From assembly GCF_910592395.1 (NCBI RefSeq), contig NC_088324.1, forward strand, positions 4,554,953-4,618,952: a stretch of DNA of 64,000 nt, given 5' to 3'. The position numbers were made by a program, and so were the translations under genes. This DNA comes from Lineus longissimus. Lineage: Eukaryota; Nemertea; Pilidiophora; Heteronemertea; Lineidae. This document shows positions 9,641 through 20,869 of the stretch, piece by piece. Below the pieces are notes generated by a model. It saw nothing but the letters and a program-made list of their open reading frames with translations, did not search any database and had not been told where the DNA came from. Within the stretch, counting starts at the first letter, position 1, and each line of letters starts with the position of its first letter.

Positions 9641-11660
9641 AAGGTAGTGGACCTATTTGACCATTCAGTTTATAAATAAGTAAGGGAGTATTACTAAATT
9701 TGGTTTATGGCAACTTGCCACAGGGGTTAAAAAAGGAGTACGTCTGGTCGTATCACGCGATATTATATGTTGGTTAGAGCCAGGTCCTGATTGGGTATTT
9801 TGGGGAAGAGGGAATGACGTATGCTTGGTTACCAAGGATGGTGTACTTGTTGTGAAAAAAGAGAGAGAGAGTTGGCTTGGCACTGAATAGACATTCACCA
9901 TCATCCACGAAAAGAAGACTAAGAGATATATTATATTCATCATCATGACACAAATTCGGCTGTGGATCTTAGTTCTATACTATTCAACCCCACATAGACC
10001 TAGAAAGGGCAAGCCTTCCAACATGTTACTGACGTTGGAATAAGTGAATCGTTATTTGTGGGAGAAGCTGAGAGATGTTTTCTGGCCAATTAAAACGGGT
10101 TTACATGTGTCTTAGCTATTCGGTGACTATTGAAAATAAACAGCGCATTTACATTTTGTAAAACCTGCTGTCATTTGCCGAAATTTCAAATGAATGGGAT
10201 GTACCTGTGGAATTGCGTGTGACTACGCTATCTTAAAAGGAGTATTTATCCTCGGCTTGCGATTGGAAAGAAATGTTGAAAAATATGATACAAGAACAAT
10301 TCAAGCAAGGAATGCACAGTATAGAATATGATGTACTGAGTAACTAGGTAGCAGTTTGTATTAATTTTTGAGACAATAAAAGGTACACATTTATGATGAG
10401 AGGATGTGGTGTTGTGATCTTCAACAAGAGCCGGCAATTGTACTGACATCGTGTGTTAATTTATTTACCCTTGGAGTATACATACTGTATGATACTCCCA
10501 AGATTTACCCGTTCACTGCACGCTCTGTGCATGCGTCTCCCGCATGCATTTGCTGTATAGTCCTGTTACATTTATTTATACAGCGGTGAATGCAGAACGG
10601 AGCATGGAAAAACCATCACTCACAAAAATGGTTGTTTGAGCACTCGTGACACGTTTACAAAAGTTAAAGCAACTATTTTTAGTGGATGTTTACCCAATGA
10701 GTAGCGTCTGGGTCATTATAAGCCGTTAAAATGAGTTTAAAAGCGCATAGTGTAACGAAAGGTTCCGGCTTGACTCTAATCTCCGATGACAGCATCCGCC
10801 ATTTTGACGTATTCTCGTAACTTCGAGATCGTCAAATGGAATGGACATCACATAATTTCTGACACACACTGCTACAATTCATCATTTTATTGTTCTTTAG
10901 CAGTATTATTACGCCACCCGTATTGGCAGGGCAGCTTGAGCACAACTGCGGTTTGCATTGACCAATATTCCCCATTCCAAACCGAAGGACAATCCGACAA
11001 GTTTGTCATTTTACCTTCCAATCATAGTCAATATTTTCTGAAACAATCGGCAATGAGAACAAACTAATAATTTTAAAAACAATCACAAGAATGTAATCAA
11101 CACATACCACCTGGTCTGAAGAGCGGATGATCGACTTATACCATTGATTGAAGGTGATTTCATTCCTTGTTCGTCTCGCTTCAAACTTATAAAATGGCTG
11201 TAATCTTAACTGGAAATTCTTCATACCCTCTATGTTAGCGCCGTTTCATCGGGTTATTGTTTAATGTTACATTGTGTGTAGCATCTTTAATTGTTATCGA
11301 CGCTGCGGATTTCGGACCAGAAAAAACGTGTTAAATTGAAAGCTGAAATTCGTGTTACAGCGAAAGAAATGTCAAGAAATCTGCTAGTCAACACAAGAAG
11401 GCGTTTTATTAAATAGTTATATGGGAAGATCTTAGTTTTCGTTATCTGCTGGTCCCAGTTTACCTGAGTAGTATACATGGTAGCACGAATAAAAGGTGTT
11501 TTTGTGAATGGAAAACTTCTCGAACTTTAAGATCATGACGTCTCAGTTCCGTTTCGTACAGTCAAGACACTCGTCAGCCTTGTAGGTGATACTGTGCAGC
11601 ATCTGCTACGCATGGTGTCCCAGTTCTGTTTCGTACCATCAAGAATCTTTCGACGCTAGG
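9641..11660. other. Long stretch without a recognisable gene
   Basis: Only short chance frames occur. A small inverted repeat (CTTGGAGTAT / ATACTCCCAAG) is at about 10470-10502. If 9631 is an LTR start, part of this may be LTR. Nothing else is supportable. Confidence 0.4.
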
Positions 11661-11676
11661 CGCAAACTCAACGGGA

Positions 11677-13025
11677 ATGAAACGCCTGAATGCCGTTACG
11701 GTTGCAGTACATACGACCTGTGGATCGACAGTCCATATACGCGCTCTAGTTGTCCCGAAAATAACGGCGCCTCTCAGGAATTATATCGATGAACGCATCG
11801 CGGATTTACCACACCTCAGAGGATTACAACTGGCACACCCTGTCAATACGGCCAATCCATTCGAGATATCAGTTCTTGTCGGCGCGGATTATTACTATTC
11901 AATCGTTGGAGATCGTATAGTTCGCGGCAAAGGCCCCACCGCTATATCTTCGAGATTAGGATACCTCCTCTGTGGACATACCCATCATCGAACAACTGTC
12001 AAGGATACAAATACATTGTGTGGTCATGTTGCGCTTGAAACTTCCAAATTGGAACAATTCTGGGATCTTGAAAACATCGGGATTACAGACAACCCTAAGG
12101 AGAAGGAAATGACGTTCGATGCGTATACGGAAACTCATCTCAGCATGTGAGACAATCATTACACTGCCAAGCTCCCGTGGAGAGAGTATCATCCACCCCT
12201 GCCGACTAATTTCGCCGTATGCAACGCGAGGACACGGAACATGGTACGTAGACTCAAACCCGAAATTAGGGAAACGTATGATAGGATCAAGGATCAGCTC
12301 TTTCGTGACTTTGTTGAACTCGTTCCCGATGACAATGTCAAAACAGGTCACTATCTGCCGCATCACCCGGTTGCTAAGGATTCTGTGACAACGCCCATCC
12401 GCATGGTGTATGACTGTTCCTGCAAAACTGGCGCAAACCCGAGTTTAAATGACTGTTTAGAGACTGGGCCACCACTTCTGAATGATCTGGCATCCATAAT
12501 GTTAAGATTCCGCGTGCACAACATAGCGATTTCAGCTGATATCGAAAAGGCTTTTTTGAACGTGGGGCTTGAGTCTGATGACAGGCCGTACACGAAATTT
12601 CTATGGCTCTCCGATCCTGATGACCCAGAAAGCAGTTTCAACGTTTACCAATTCAAAGTGGTCCTCTTTGGAGCGTCGTGCAGCCCGTTCATTCTGAACG
12701 CAACCATCAAACACCATCTCGAGATAAACGCATCGGATGTCGCAAACGATATAACAAAGAACATTTATGTCGATAACCTCATCAGTGGATGCCCTGATGA
12801 TAAAATCACCATGGATTACTACACCGAGGCCAACAAACTCATGAAATCTAGTGGATTCCATCTTAGAGAATGGAGCAGCAATAGCCAGGGACTGCACGAT
12901 TTAGCGCGAATGATCACACCGTGAACACTAACTCTAGCGTGAACGTGCTAGGTTTACAGTGGGATACCAACGATGACGTAATCACGTACCCAAACAAAGA
13001 GATTCAATTTAGTCTTAGATTAACC
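11677..13025 (+). pseudogene. BEL/Pao pol fragment: protease end and reverse transcriptase
   Basis: The frame from 11677 has HPVNTANPFEISVLVGADYY and RLGYLLCG, the C-terminal part of the BEL/Pao aspartic protease region. After a shift near 12120-12240, the frame 12241-12924 gives the RT: PIRMVYDCSCKTGANPSLND, ISADIEKAFLNVGL (first catalytic Asp), VVLFGASCSPFILNATIKHH and IYVDNLISG (the YVDN form of YxDD used by BEL/Pao). A second shift near 12910 continues into VNVLGLQWDTNDDVITYPNK and ends at about 13025. Gag, the protease active site, RNase H and integrase are missing. The piece is truncated at both ends and frameshifted. Confidence 0.9.
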
Positions 13026-13064
13026 AAGTTGTTTAAGAGTTGTTTATCACGAACCTGTTATACC

Positions 13065-13845
13065 TCAATGTAATCCACTACAAACCTCAGTAAACCCAGC
13101 CTTCATTCCAAGAGATATGGCCTTGGTAACTGCCAATGTCTCATCCCCTTTAATAACACTATCTTGTGTAAGTGTGTATGTCAGTTTGGTTACATCTCGC
13201 ACTTCAGTAACATTGTGACCAAGTTTTTTCTGACCCTCACTCAAATCATGACTGAGTTCAGCCTGATGAGTCAAAATTTCTACTTTGTCCTGTTTCCTAT
13301 AGGCCGTGTCTTCTTTGTTAGCTTGCTGTATCTCCCTAAGTAATTCAGAATTGGCATGCATTAATCCTCCCTGCACCACCATCAACTGTTCAAACCTTTG
13401 ATCCTGCTTACTCTGCTGATCGATCTGGCGATTTATTGCGCCACAAAGGTTGGTTAATAAGCCTTCGAATACCTCCATTCCATTACCAACAGTGATCTGG
13501 AGTAGTCACATCATTGTCATTTACGTCAGATAAGTCTGTCCCAAATTCTGGGAGGCCTAGGCCTAGATTTGCATCGATGTCACCTGCACCAGTAGGCCTA
13601 TTCGGCTCCTGATTACTTTTGTCCGGTACAGGGACAGTGCCTTGATCACAAATGACAGTGTCCAATACAGCCAATTCAGCCCCGCTAGCGTTTCATTCTC
13701 TTACCTAGAAGTATCTGCAGTTTCTGAGTTTCTCGGTCTCACTGACCATTTCTATTGTCTCAACATCAACAAAATCTTCACAATCACTCTCAAGTATTTC
13801 CTTGTTTTCCCCTGCAATTTTATTTGTTCGCCTTCCCCTCGCCAT
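13065..13845 (-). pseudogene. Gag-like or ORF1-like coding remnants (coiled coil), family unknown
   Basis: ATG at 13845 opens MARGRRTNKIAGENKEILES, ending at a TAG at 13705. A second frame (13674-13483) is acidic (GTDLSDVNDNDVTTPD), and a third (13478-13065, starting MEVFEGLLTNLCGAINRQ) is a Gln/Lys/Glu-rich coiled coil of 137 residues. The three lie in order on the minus strand and look like one basic-acidic-coiled-coil protein broken by stops and shifts, the kind of layout seen in retroelement Gag proteins. No zinc knuckle is present and I do not recognise the family. Confidence 0.35.
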
Positions 13846-14209
13846 TGTTACTCTGAGTTCGAATCACAAGATGACGTGAAAGAAACCTGCCGGCAACATG
13901 GCCGGAATGATAAAAGATGCGGAGCTAAATCACGCATCAAAGTGAGTCTTACAAGGAATCGGAACCAAGGATAACTAAAACATAGACGCAGATGGAATAT
14001 AAAAATGAAATGCTACATAATATTAATTTACCAGGTTGGTTGTCAACATATAAAACTATATGAAAAAAGCGGCCGAAGTGAGAGCATGGAAATCCCGGCA
14101 AGATACCATGCCCCTATACACATGGAAAACAGTGTACAATCTACACGTGTCAATACTGGTTTCATTACAATAGTAAAGTCGGTGGACCAAGACAGTAGAT
14201 TTATCAAAG

Positions 14210-14374
14210 TTACTTATGATCAAGACGGTCAATGTTATCAGAGTTTTTGATCAGAATCTTTTGCCCATTTGCATAATCAAACAGTCGCCCATCGTTGGAC
14301 CACGCATTAGAAATAACCTTGGCTTTCCTGAGATCTATAAGTCTTTTCAGTAGCAGTGGTCTTCTGGAGGTCAT
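14210..14374 (-). pseudogene. LINE ORF1 protein, C-terminal piece (continues from 29302)
   Basis: Minus-strand translation from 14374 gives TSRRPLLLKRLIDLRKAKV, then ISNAWSNDGRLFDYANGQ, ending at a TAA at 14210. This resembles the C-terminal domain of L1/Tx1-type ORF1 proteins. It joins in frame to the piece ending VFINEDL at 29302 once the Harbinger element and one 3-bp target copy are removed. The expected ORF2 does not follow, so the LINE is 3'-truncated here. Confidence 0.8.
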
Positions 14375-14566
14375 GGCCCGGTTGCTCAATCAGCGTTTGC
14401 ATTAACGCCAGCGTTAAATCTCACCTAACGTGGCGTTAAATATTTTTGGGTTGCTCAATTAGCGTTAGGCAAAGACCGGCGTTAAATTTGGCGTTAAATT
14501 TAAAGTACCTCCTCAGCCTCAGTTAAACCCAGCGTTAGGAGATTTCTGGCGTTAGCAGCAAATCCA
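14375..14566 (+). repeat. Harbinger-3 left subterminal region
   Basis: After the TIR, GCGTTA/TAACGC words recur many times in both orientations up to the transposase ATG (AACGCCAGCGTTAAAT, TGGCGTTAAAT, CAATTAGCGTTAG). The right subterminal region (29140-29301) has the same words. These arrays are the likely transposase or companion binding sites and overlap the probable transposase promoter. Confidence 0.75.
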
Positions 14567-14568
14567 AC

Positions 14569-16107
14569 ATGGCCGCCAACATTGCAATCTTTCCACTTCA
14601 TCCACAAATTCAGGCAATTCGACAATATAATCGCACTTTTAATCATCTTGAGCGCTTTAATGATAAGAAACTATTTAAAAGGTATCGTTTTGAGTTGGAT
14701 GGGATTGAATTTATATGTGATTTAGTGAGAGAGGACCTCGAAAGAGCAAGTGGTAGGTCAATGGCCCTCACAGTGGAAATACAAGTGCTCCTTGCCTTGC
14801 GTTTTTTTGCTTCGGGGGCATTTTTGGATGCAATAGGAGACACCCTTGGTGTAGACAAGGGATCAGTTACAAGAGCTGTGCGTGATGTAAGTGCTGCGTT
14901 ACACCGCCGGAGGGATGAATTTATAAAATGGCCAATCCAAGTCGAAGAGCGGCGTACAGATGGGTTTCTACAACATCTCAGGCTTCCCAAGAGTACTCGG
15001 CTGCATAGACGGCACCCATGTGAGGATTATATGCCCAAATGCGCCACTCTTGCCAGTAGAAGCACCACCACCTGCACCACCACCACCAGCAGATGATGAA
15101 GAGCAGCTACCACAGCAGGCACAGCCAATGCCAAATGCAGCACGGCCAGAGGAAGATCCACATGATGATGATCCACAGCAGCCTAGGCAGCAGGGAAGGG
15201 TCCCAAACTATGAAGCGTCATTCGTTAATCGCAAGGGCTACCACAGCCTAAACATCCAGGCAGTCTGTGACCACACTGGTAAGTATTTATTAACATACCT
15301 AACCTTTATTTCTTGCAGAAATTGATGAAATAACTACGATTTTTCACTCTGAATTCTGACAAGTTTTGACAGAAGCTGCCATCTTTGTTTATGACCGAGG
15401 TGAAGGTCATGCAAGTTCATGCAGTGCTGATATAGGGGGTGCAAACTTGGTATTAATTCAATGGTTTAAAGGGGGCACTATCTGCATTTTAATGTATGTT
15501 GGGAATTTTTCTCCTAGTCAGTGATGTTATAACCACTTTGACTCCCACTTGAAATAGGATTCCTGTAGTATCTTTATTGTTGTGTAAATTTTCAGGAAAG
15601 TTCACAAACATAGTGGCAAAGTGGCCTGGAGCTACCCATGACAGCTACATTTTCCGTAACTCAGCCCTCTCCGTCCACATGGAAGCGAATAACCCAAGAG
15701 GAGAGGACGGGATGATGTTAGGAGATAGTGGCTAACCTTGCAGGCCATTCCTCGGCCCCTACCCCAACCCTACAACACCTCGTAAGCAGCACTTTAACAA
15801 GTCCCTCTGTGGCACAAGAGTTTGCATTGAACATGCTTTTGGTGTCCTCAAACGGCAATTCCATGTGTTGCATGGCGAAGTTCGCCTGCAACCTGAACGT
15901 GTGGTAAAGATTGTGTCGGCGTGCACAGTGTTGCACAATATTGCAGTCATGAGGGGAGAACGGGAGCCCCCAGAGGACGAGAGTGACAACAGTGATCTTG
16001 AGAATAACGACATTGATAGCGACAGTGATAGTGATGGTGGAGACGATTATGATGGGCCAGAAAATGGACGACTTCACAGGGATTACCTGGCAATCAAATA
16101 CTTCTAA
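14569..16107 (+). pseudogene. Harbinger-3 transposase (DDE_Tnp_4), two exons, nearly intact
   Basis: Exon 1 (14569-15278) opens MAANIAIFPLHPQIQAIRQY and has the N-terminal helical domain (VLLALRFFASGAFLDAIGDT). After a one-base shift at about 14959 it gives FPRVLGCIDGTHVRI (first Asp), a Pro/Gln/Glu-rich insert, and YHSLNIQAVCDHTG before donor CTG|GTAAGT. Exon 2 (15596-16107, acceptor TTTTCAG) has WPGATHDSYIFRNS, LGDSG (second Asp), CIEHAFGVLKRQFH (Glu), ACTVLHNIAVMRGE and an acidic Asp/Ser tail. Codon 4 after LGDSG... is a TAA where relatives have Tyr. One shift and one stop are the only obvious lesions. It is convergent with the companion gene. Confidence 0.9.
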
Positions 16108-16434
16108 AGGTAAACTATAGGCAGCAGCTAGGGATAGGCAAGATAAAGTTAATAGACGTCTTGAAGCAGCCAATTATATCGTCTCTCATATCTCACAGTA
16201 TGTTAAAACCATTCCATACTTCATACTGAATCTGACATGACCAAGTGCCCTTGCTGTGTATATTAGTCACCTGAAGATGACCAATTTAACCCCCTAACCA
16301 ATGCCTATAGTTTGCCTTTTTAAAATGCTATCTGAGTAAACTGATAAATTCAATTAAGCCCAGTTAGTTATTGGCAATTTATTCAACGCAAGCTCAGCTT
16401 GAATCTTTATACCATTTCATTAATAATAAATACA
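16108..16434. other. Harbinger-3 spacer
   Basis: AT-rich sequence between the transposase stop and the MITE at 16437. No gene or repeat was recognised. Confidence 0.5.
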
Positions 16435-16436
16435 TG

Positions 16437-17344
16437 AGGGGTTCAGGCGCAAAACCCAGTAAGTCCACAATACCCCTATTGTTTTAAAACAAGAATTTTT
16501 GTTTGGGAGTAGGTTCATTGGTTACTGGTTTACTCTCATTGTAATCAAAGAGTGTTTTGGTTGGTAAACAAAAGGCCAGAATTTCAAAAATTAACCTTTA
16601 TTATGAAAACTAGTTATTAAGCAATTTTGATTGATATTGGCGGCAAAACTCTGTAAGTCCAAATGCGTTATTTTTGCAAAATTCAGTAAGTCCAAAAAAT
16701 CTGTGTTTGCAAAACCTATCACTGGAAAAATATGCATGAAAATGTAACAGAACACAACACAGTTAGCAATGTACTCAAATTGGATTAATAAAAGAGCAAA
16801 TTCCTGTCTGTGAATAGTTTTGAATGTTAGTGTTTTTTGCCAGGAGTCTATAGACCAGAAACTACCGACTGTCCGTCACTTGGGAGGCCAAGCCATCCTG
16901 CTGTGATAAGTGAATGAAATCAGTACTGGGTACCTCAGAAAATTTCTGCACAATTTAATTCAATGCCTCCCATAAAGCCAAACTTTTAAAATCCAATTTA
17001 TTCATCTTAATTTTGCGTAAATTCAGCAGAAATTGACAAAAAAAACACTATTCTACAGCGAAAGCCTTGCGAACGGGGGCGCCGCCATTTTGTGCGTCAT
17101 GTGACATGCAGTTCATCAGTGATTGGCTTTCAGGGACTTACGTGTTTCTGCACCAATATGGTGGTGGCGTTTACTGGGTTTTGCAAACAAACTGGGTTTA
17201 AGGTAGGCATTTACGATGGGACTTACGGGATTTTGCAACAATATGATTTGACTAACGTCATCTACATGCCAAAAGCTGTACATTGGTACAGCTATCTCAT
17301 TTTTCATAGGAATGGCGTTTACGGGGTTTTGCGCCTGAACCCCT
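16437..17344. mobile_element. MITE with AGGGGTTCAGGCGCAAAACC termini
   Basis: AGGGGTTCAGGCGCAAAACC at 16437 is the reverse complement of the sequence ending at 17344, giving TIRs of at least 20 bp that continue with mismatches into CGTAA/AGTAAG. Inside, variants of GCAAAACTC-GTAAGTCC recur (16645, 16675, 17180, 17230) in both orientations, so the ends appear built from a repeated module. The size is about 0.9 kb, with no coding sequence. The target duplication is unclear (TGA/TCA bases may belong to the TIR). Confidence 0.75.
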
Positions 17345-18069
17345 CACATGTACAATTTCATTTATAATAATGCTGTAATGTACAATGTAATGTACAATGT
17401 AATATATGTACATGTTAATATTTTACACATTAACACAGTCCTGGCAGTCCTTAAAGTTAAAAATTCACAAATTTGTGAAGGGCCTCCTCTTCCATTTTCT
17501 CGCGTAAGTAGTCCATCTTGACCTTCATCAGTGCAATATGGGTGTTGGCTTCCTCCCGTTGCACTTTTTGGGTCTCTGCCACAGCTACCCAGCTAGCAAA
17601 TTACATGGGACCCACATGGGTGCCAAATGGGCAATCTGGGTTGCCAATATGGGCCCCATCTAAACAAACCATATGGGGCCCAGATGGGAAACATGGGGCC
17701 CACTTCAACCATGTGGGGCCCATATGTGTTTTGTACCGTGGACGCCCATGTGGGTACCATCTCGGCAAAGTGGGGTAACTGGGTATGACGTGGGGGTTGC
17801 ATGGGCAAGCACCACCTTAAACCCCTGTAAATCCCAGTTAGTGCCCACCTGGTCTGATGTGTTCTACACTTCTTTGAATAGTCTATGTCATCCCCAGACA
17901 CGTTGTCTCAAAAGGGGATTGCATGGGGACACTGAGTTGAGTTCATTGAGAATGGAAAAACGAAACAAAATGTATGATAAAAAAATGAAAATATTTATTT
18001 GATTTCTATAATGAATTGCAGTTGATACTGAGTATCAACAATGTCAAAGCACCAATGTCATTGAATTAA

Positions 18070-19313
18070 CCTGAGATTTTGTCCTGCATTTCCATGTTTT
18101 GGCAAGTCACTGTTCATCACTATGGTTATATAATATTCTTAATTGTCACTATCAGTATTTTGTGGCTCTGGCAGGGCAGGGTCATTTCCACCTGGCAATT
18201 GTTTTTCATTGACGACTTCAACTCCTCTCGCCGCACGTTTTCCTCCTAGTCCTCGATCACGCGCATTCGTGAACCATGTTGACATTTTCTCTGCGATGGC
18301 CTTGTCTGTTGACTGCTTCTGATAGGCATGTTTGCGAACACTTCCTGAAACCAAAGACGTATAGTGTAACAGTATTATGTACATCACAATAGTTTTCTGA
18401 CAAGGCTATGAGTACCACTACACAGGTCTACAATACATGATCATGATAAAACAGCAAAACAGGTAGGCAAGACACACTGCACAGTGTATTTTCACGTACA
18501 TAAATGTACACAGTTAAATGCACAGTGTAGCATGTATAGTTACAGTACACTAGCAGCCTACAACGAACGGGATATCACAACAAAAACATCAAAGAATCTG
18601 CAGGATTGTATTGAAAGAATTTATATAAAGCACACAAACATCAAGATTGGTGCTTTAGTAGACAAGGTCACAACTAACCTGGCAAACAAAAACCTGAGAT
18701 TTTGTCCTGCATTTCCATGTTTTGGCAAGTCACTGTTCATCACTATGGTTATATAATATTCTTAATTGTCACTATCAGTGTTTTGTGGCTCTGGCAGGGC
18801 AGGGTCATTTCCACCTGGCAATTGTTGTTCATTGACGACTTCAACTCCTCTCGCCGCACGTTTTCCTCCTAGTCCTCGATCACTCGCATTCGTGAACCAT
18901 GTTGACATTTTCTCTGCGATGGCCTTGTCTGTTGACTGCTTCTGATAGGCATGTTTGCGAACACTTCCTGAAACCAAAGACGTATAGTGTAACAGTATTA
19001 TGTACATCACAATAGTTTTCTGACAAGGCTATGAGTACCACTACACAGGTCTACAATACATGATCATGATAAAACAGCAAAACAGGTAGGCAAGACACAC
19101 TGCACAGTGTATTTTCACGTACATAAATGTACACAGTTAAATGTACAGTAACAGTGTAGCATGTACAGTTACAGTACACTAGGAGCCTACATGAATGGGA
19201 TATCACAACAAAAACATCAAAGAATCTGCAGGATTGTATTTAAAGAATGTATACAAAGCACACAAACATCAAGATTGGTGCTTTAGACAAGGTCACAACT
19301 AACCTGGCGAACA
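18070..19313. repeat. Tandem duplication, 2 x about 623 bp
   Basis: The unit starting CCTGAGATTTTGTCCTGC at 18070 recurs at 18693, and the second copy ends at about 19313. The copies differ at scattered bases (for example GTATTTTG/GTGTTTTG) and small indels near 19145. Confidence 0.9.
18139..18967 (-). CDS. Duplicated terminal exon of unknown gene (18344-18139 and 18967-18762)
   Basis: Each duplicate has a TTTCAG acceptor (end at 18345 and 18968), then GSVRKHAYQKQSTDKAIAEK, WFTNARDRGLGGKRAARG and an acidic/Pro C-terminus ending TDSDN-stop. The reading frame is conserved in both copies with only conservative changes (R/S, K/Q), as expected of real coding sequence. I do not recognise the family. 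Lying in a non-autonomous element, it may be a captured host exon or the relic of the element's own gene. Confidence 0.4.
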
Positions 19314-20869
19314 AAAAACTATTCCAATCAATGAAATTATGGGAAAGTTTCTCTGCTTTTTGAGTACTGTCGTGAAGAACAAAATCAAATATGGCGGCTG
19401 ACAATGGCGTGCAAGGAGGCGACAATACTCGTCCCCATCAGCTCTTTCAGCTCCATTGGAGACGCACGATGCACTCGGAGGCCAATGGGGACGATTTTGA
19501 TTTGCTTTGGCGCCAAACAAATCTTGTAAAATGCCAGCTTTACTCATAAATTTTATAAAACATATTTCATTATCATAATCTTGAATGGGCTTCATGTAAA
19601 CCCTTTTTTTTTAAAACATATAATTGGAAATTCTCGGATGTGGGATTGATATGGGGTTCATATGGGATACATTGGGCTTACAATTCTCAATAGATCCCCA
19701 TATCAACCATCGCAAACCCACATGGAGCCCATAACTCAAAACCCATATGGGTTTTCCCATATGGGCCCCACATGGTGAAATCCCATGTGAGATAAACCAT
19801 CTAGGTCCCACATGGGTTACATGTGGGCCAGATGGGACCCTGCTTGCCCAGGTAAAACCCATGTGGTTCCCATATGTTTTGCTAGCTGGGTACCTGCGCC
19901 TCCAAAGTGGCTTGCAGCACCTTCAACTGAAGGTCGCGAATGTCTTGGCTGCTGACTTTAGAGCCTGAAAAATGACAACATATGAATCTTCGATCAGGTA
20001 CACATACCATTGTCTAACATTTAGTACATTTGTGACCCGTTCCAGCAAAACCAGTCGCATGTCGCTCTGAGCTTGGCAGGTTGAGACGGACCGTTTGTTC
20101 ATTTCACTATTGTCTGCCTTTTGTGAAATCTGACGACATCAATTTCTTCTATTATCTCCAGGTGTCATCTAGGCTCATCTTATGTGCGACATGCGACTGG
20201 TTTTGCTAGAAAGGGTCACATTTGTGTGATACTATGGCTGTTACCTATAATTCAGTCATTTATTATTATCATATTACTTGATGTGTAATTCATTCTTTGA
20301 TAGCACCAAAAATCAATGAACACTAGTCTATATTATTCTTGACATTACCTGAACCTTGACCAAGTACTAAGATATTAAGGCATAGCAATTAATCAAGTGA
20401 GAAGTATGGCCTATAGAATATTGTCAGTAAAGGTTTGCAAAGCTATACCAACCTGATGCTGATCCTACCGATCCCACTTTTGACCTGGAGGATTTTGATT
20501 TCGCTGGTACCACCTTCTTAGTCTTTGTCTTCATTGTCATGACACATTTTGGGGGTGTGGGGCCAGCTGAGCACAGTTCCAAATAATCTGAAATACAGGT
20601 AGTTGGCAAGTTTAAATAGAGACAAGGTTTTATTCATTCTTGGTTAATTAATTTCATTTCATTTCATTTCATTTCAACAACTTTATTGAGCACCAACATA
20701 AAATTATATACATAGTAAAACAACAGTGATGAAAATACAAATAAAACATATGGTCGAAATAACAGTAAAACTAGGTGCCCAAAAGGGAGCGCCAAAGGGT
20801 CAATTAAGACCCATTCACGGGACCCCTAAAAGAGTATAATAATTTTAATAAAAATGTAAAAGCATTCTT

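Larger units (their letters stand above)
17588..19890. mobile_element. TA-flanked 2.3-kb element with CATATGGGGCCC subterminal arrays
   Basis: Ends CCCAGCTAGCAAA (17588) and TTTGCTAGCTGGG (to 19890) are inverted repeats flanked by TA on both sides (17586-17587, 19891-19892). Removing the element and one TA rejoins the host coiled-coil frame exactly. Next to both ends lie dense CATRTGGGNCCC-like words (17600-17740 and 19660-19880). The interior carries a 623-bp tandem duplication with a possible captured exon and a small plus-strand frame (ATG at 19391). No transposase was seen, so it is non-autonomous. The superfamily is unsettled (TA target fits Tc1/mariner and some others). Confidence 0.8.

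Noticed and set aside
10470-10505. Hairpin CTTGGAGTAT...ATACTCCCAAG as a terminator
   Set aside because: Bacterial-type terminators do not apply here, and there is no gene next to it.
19391-19540. Small plus-strand frame MAADNGVQGGDNTRPHQLFQ
   Set aside because: About 50 codons with no domain, splice support or conservation. Noted only within the TA-flanked element.
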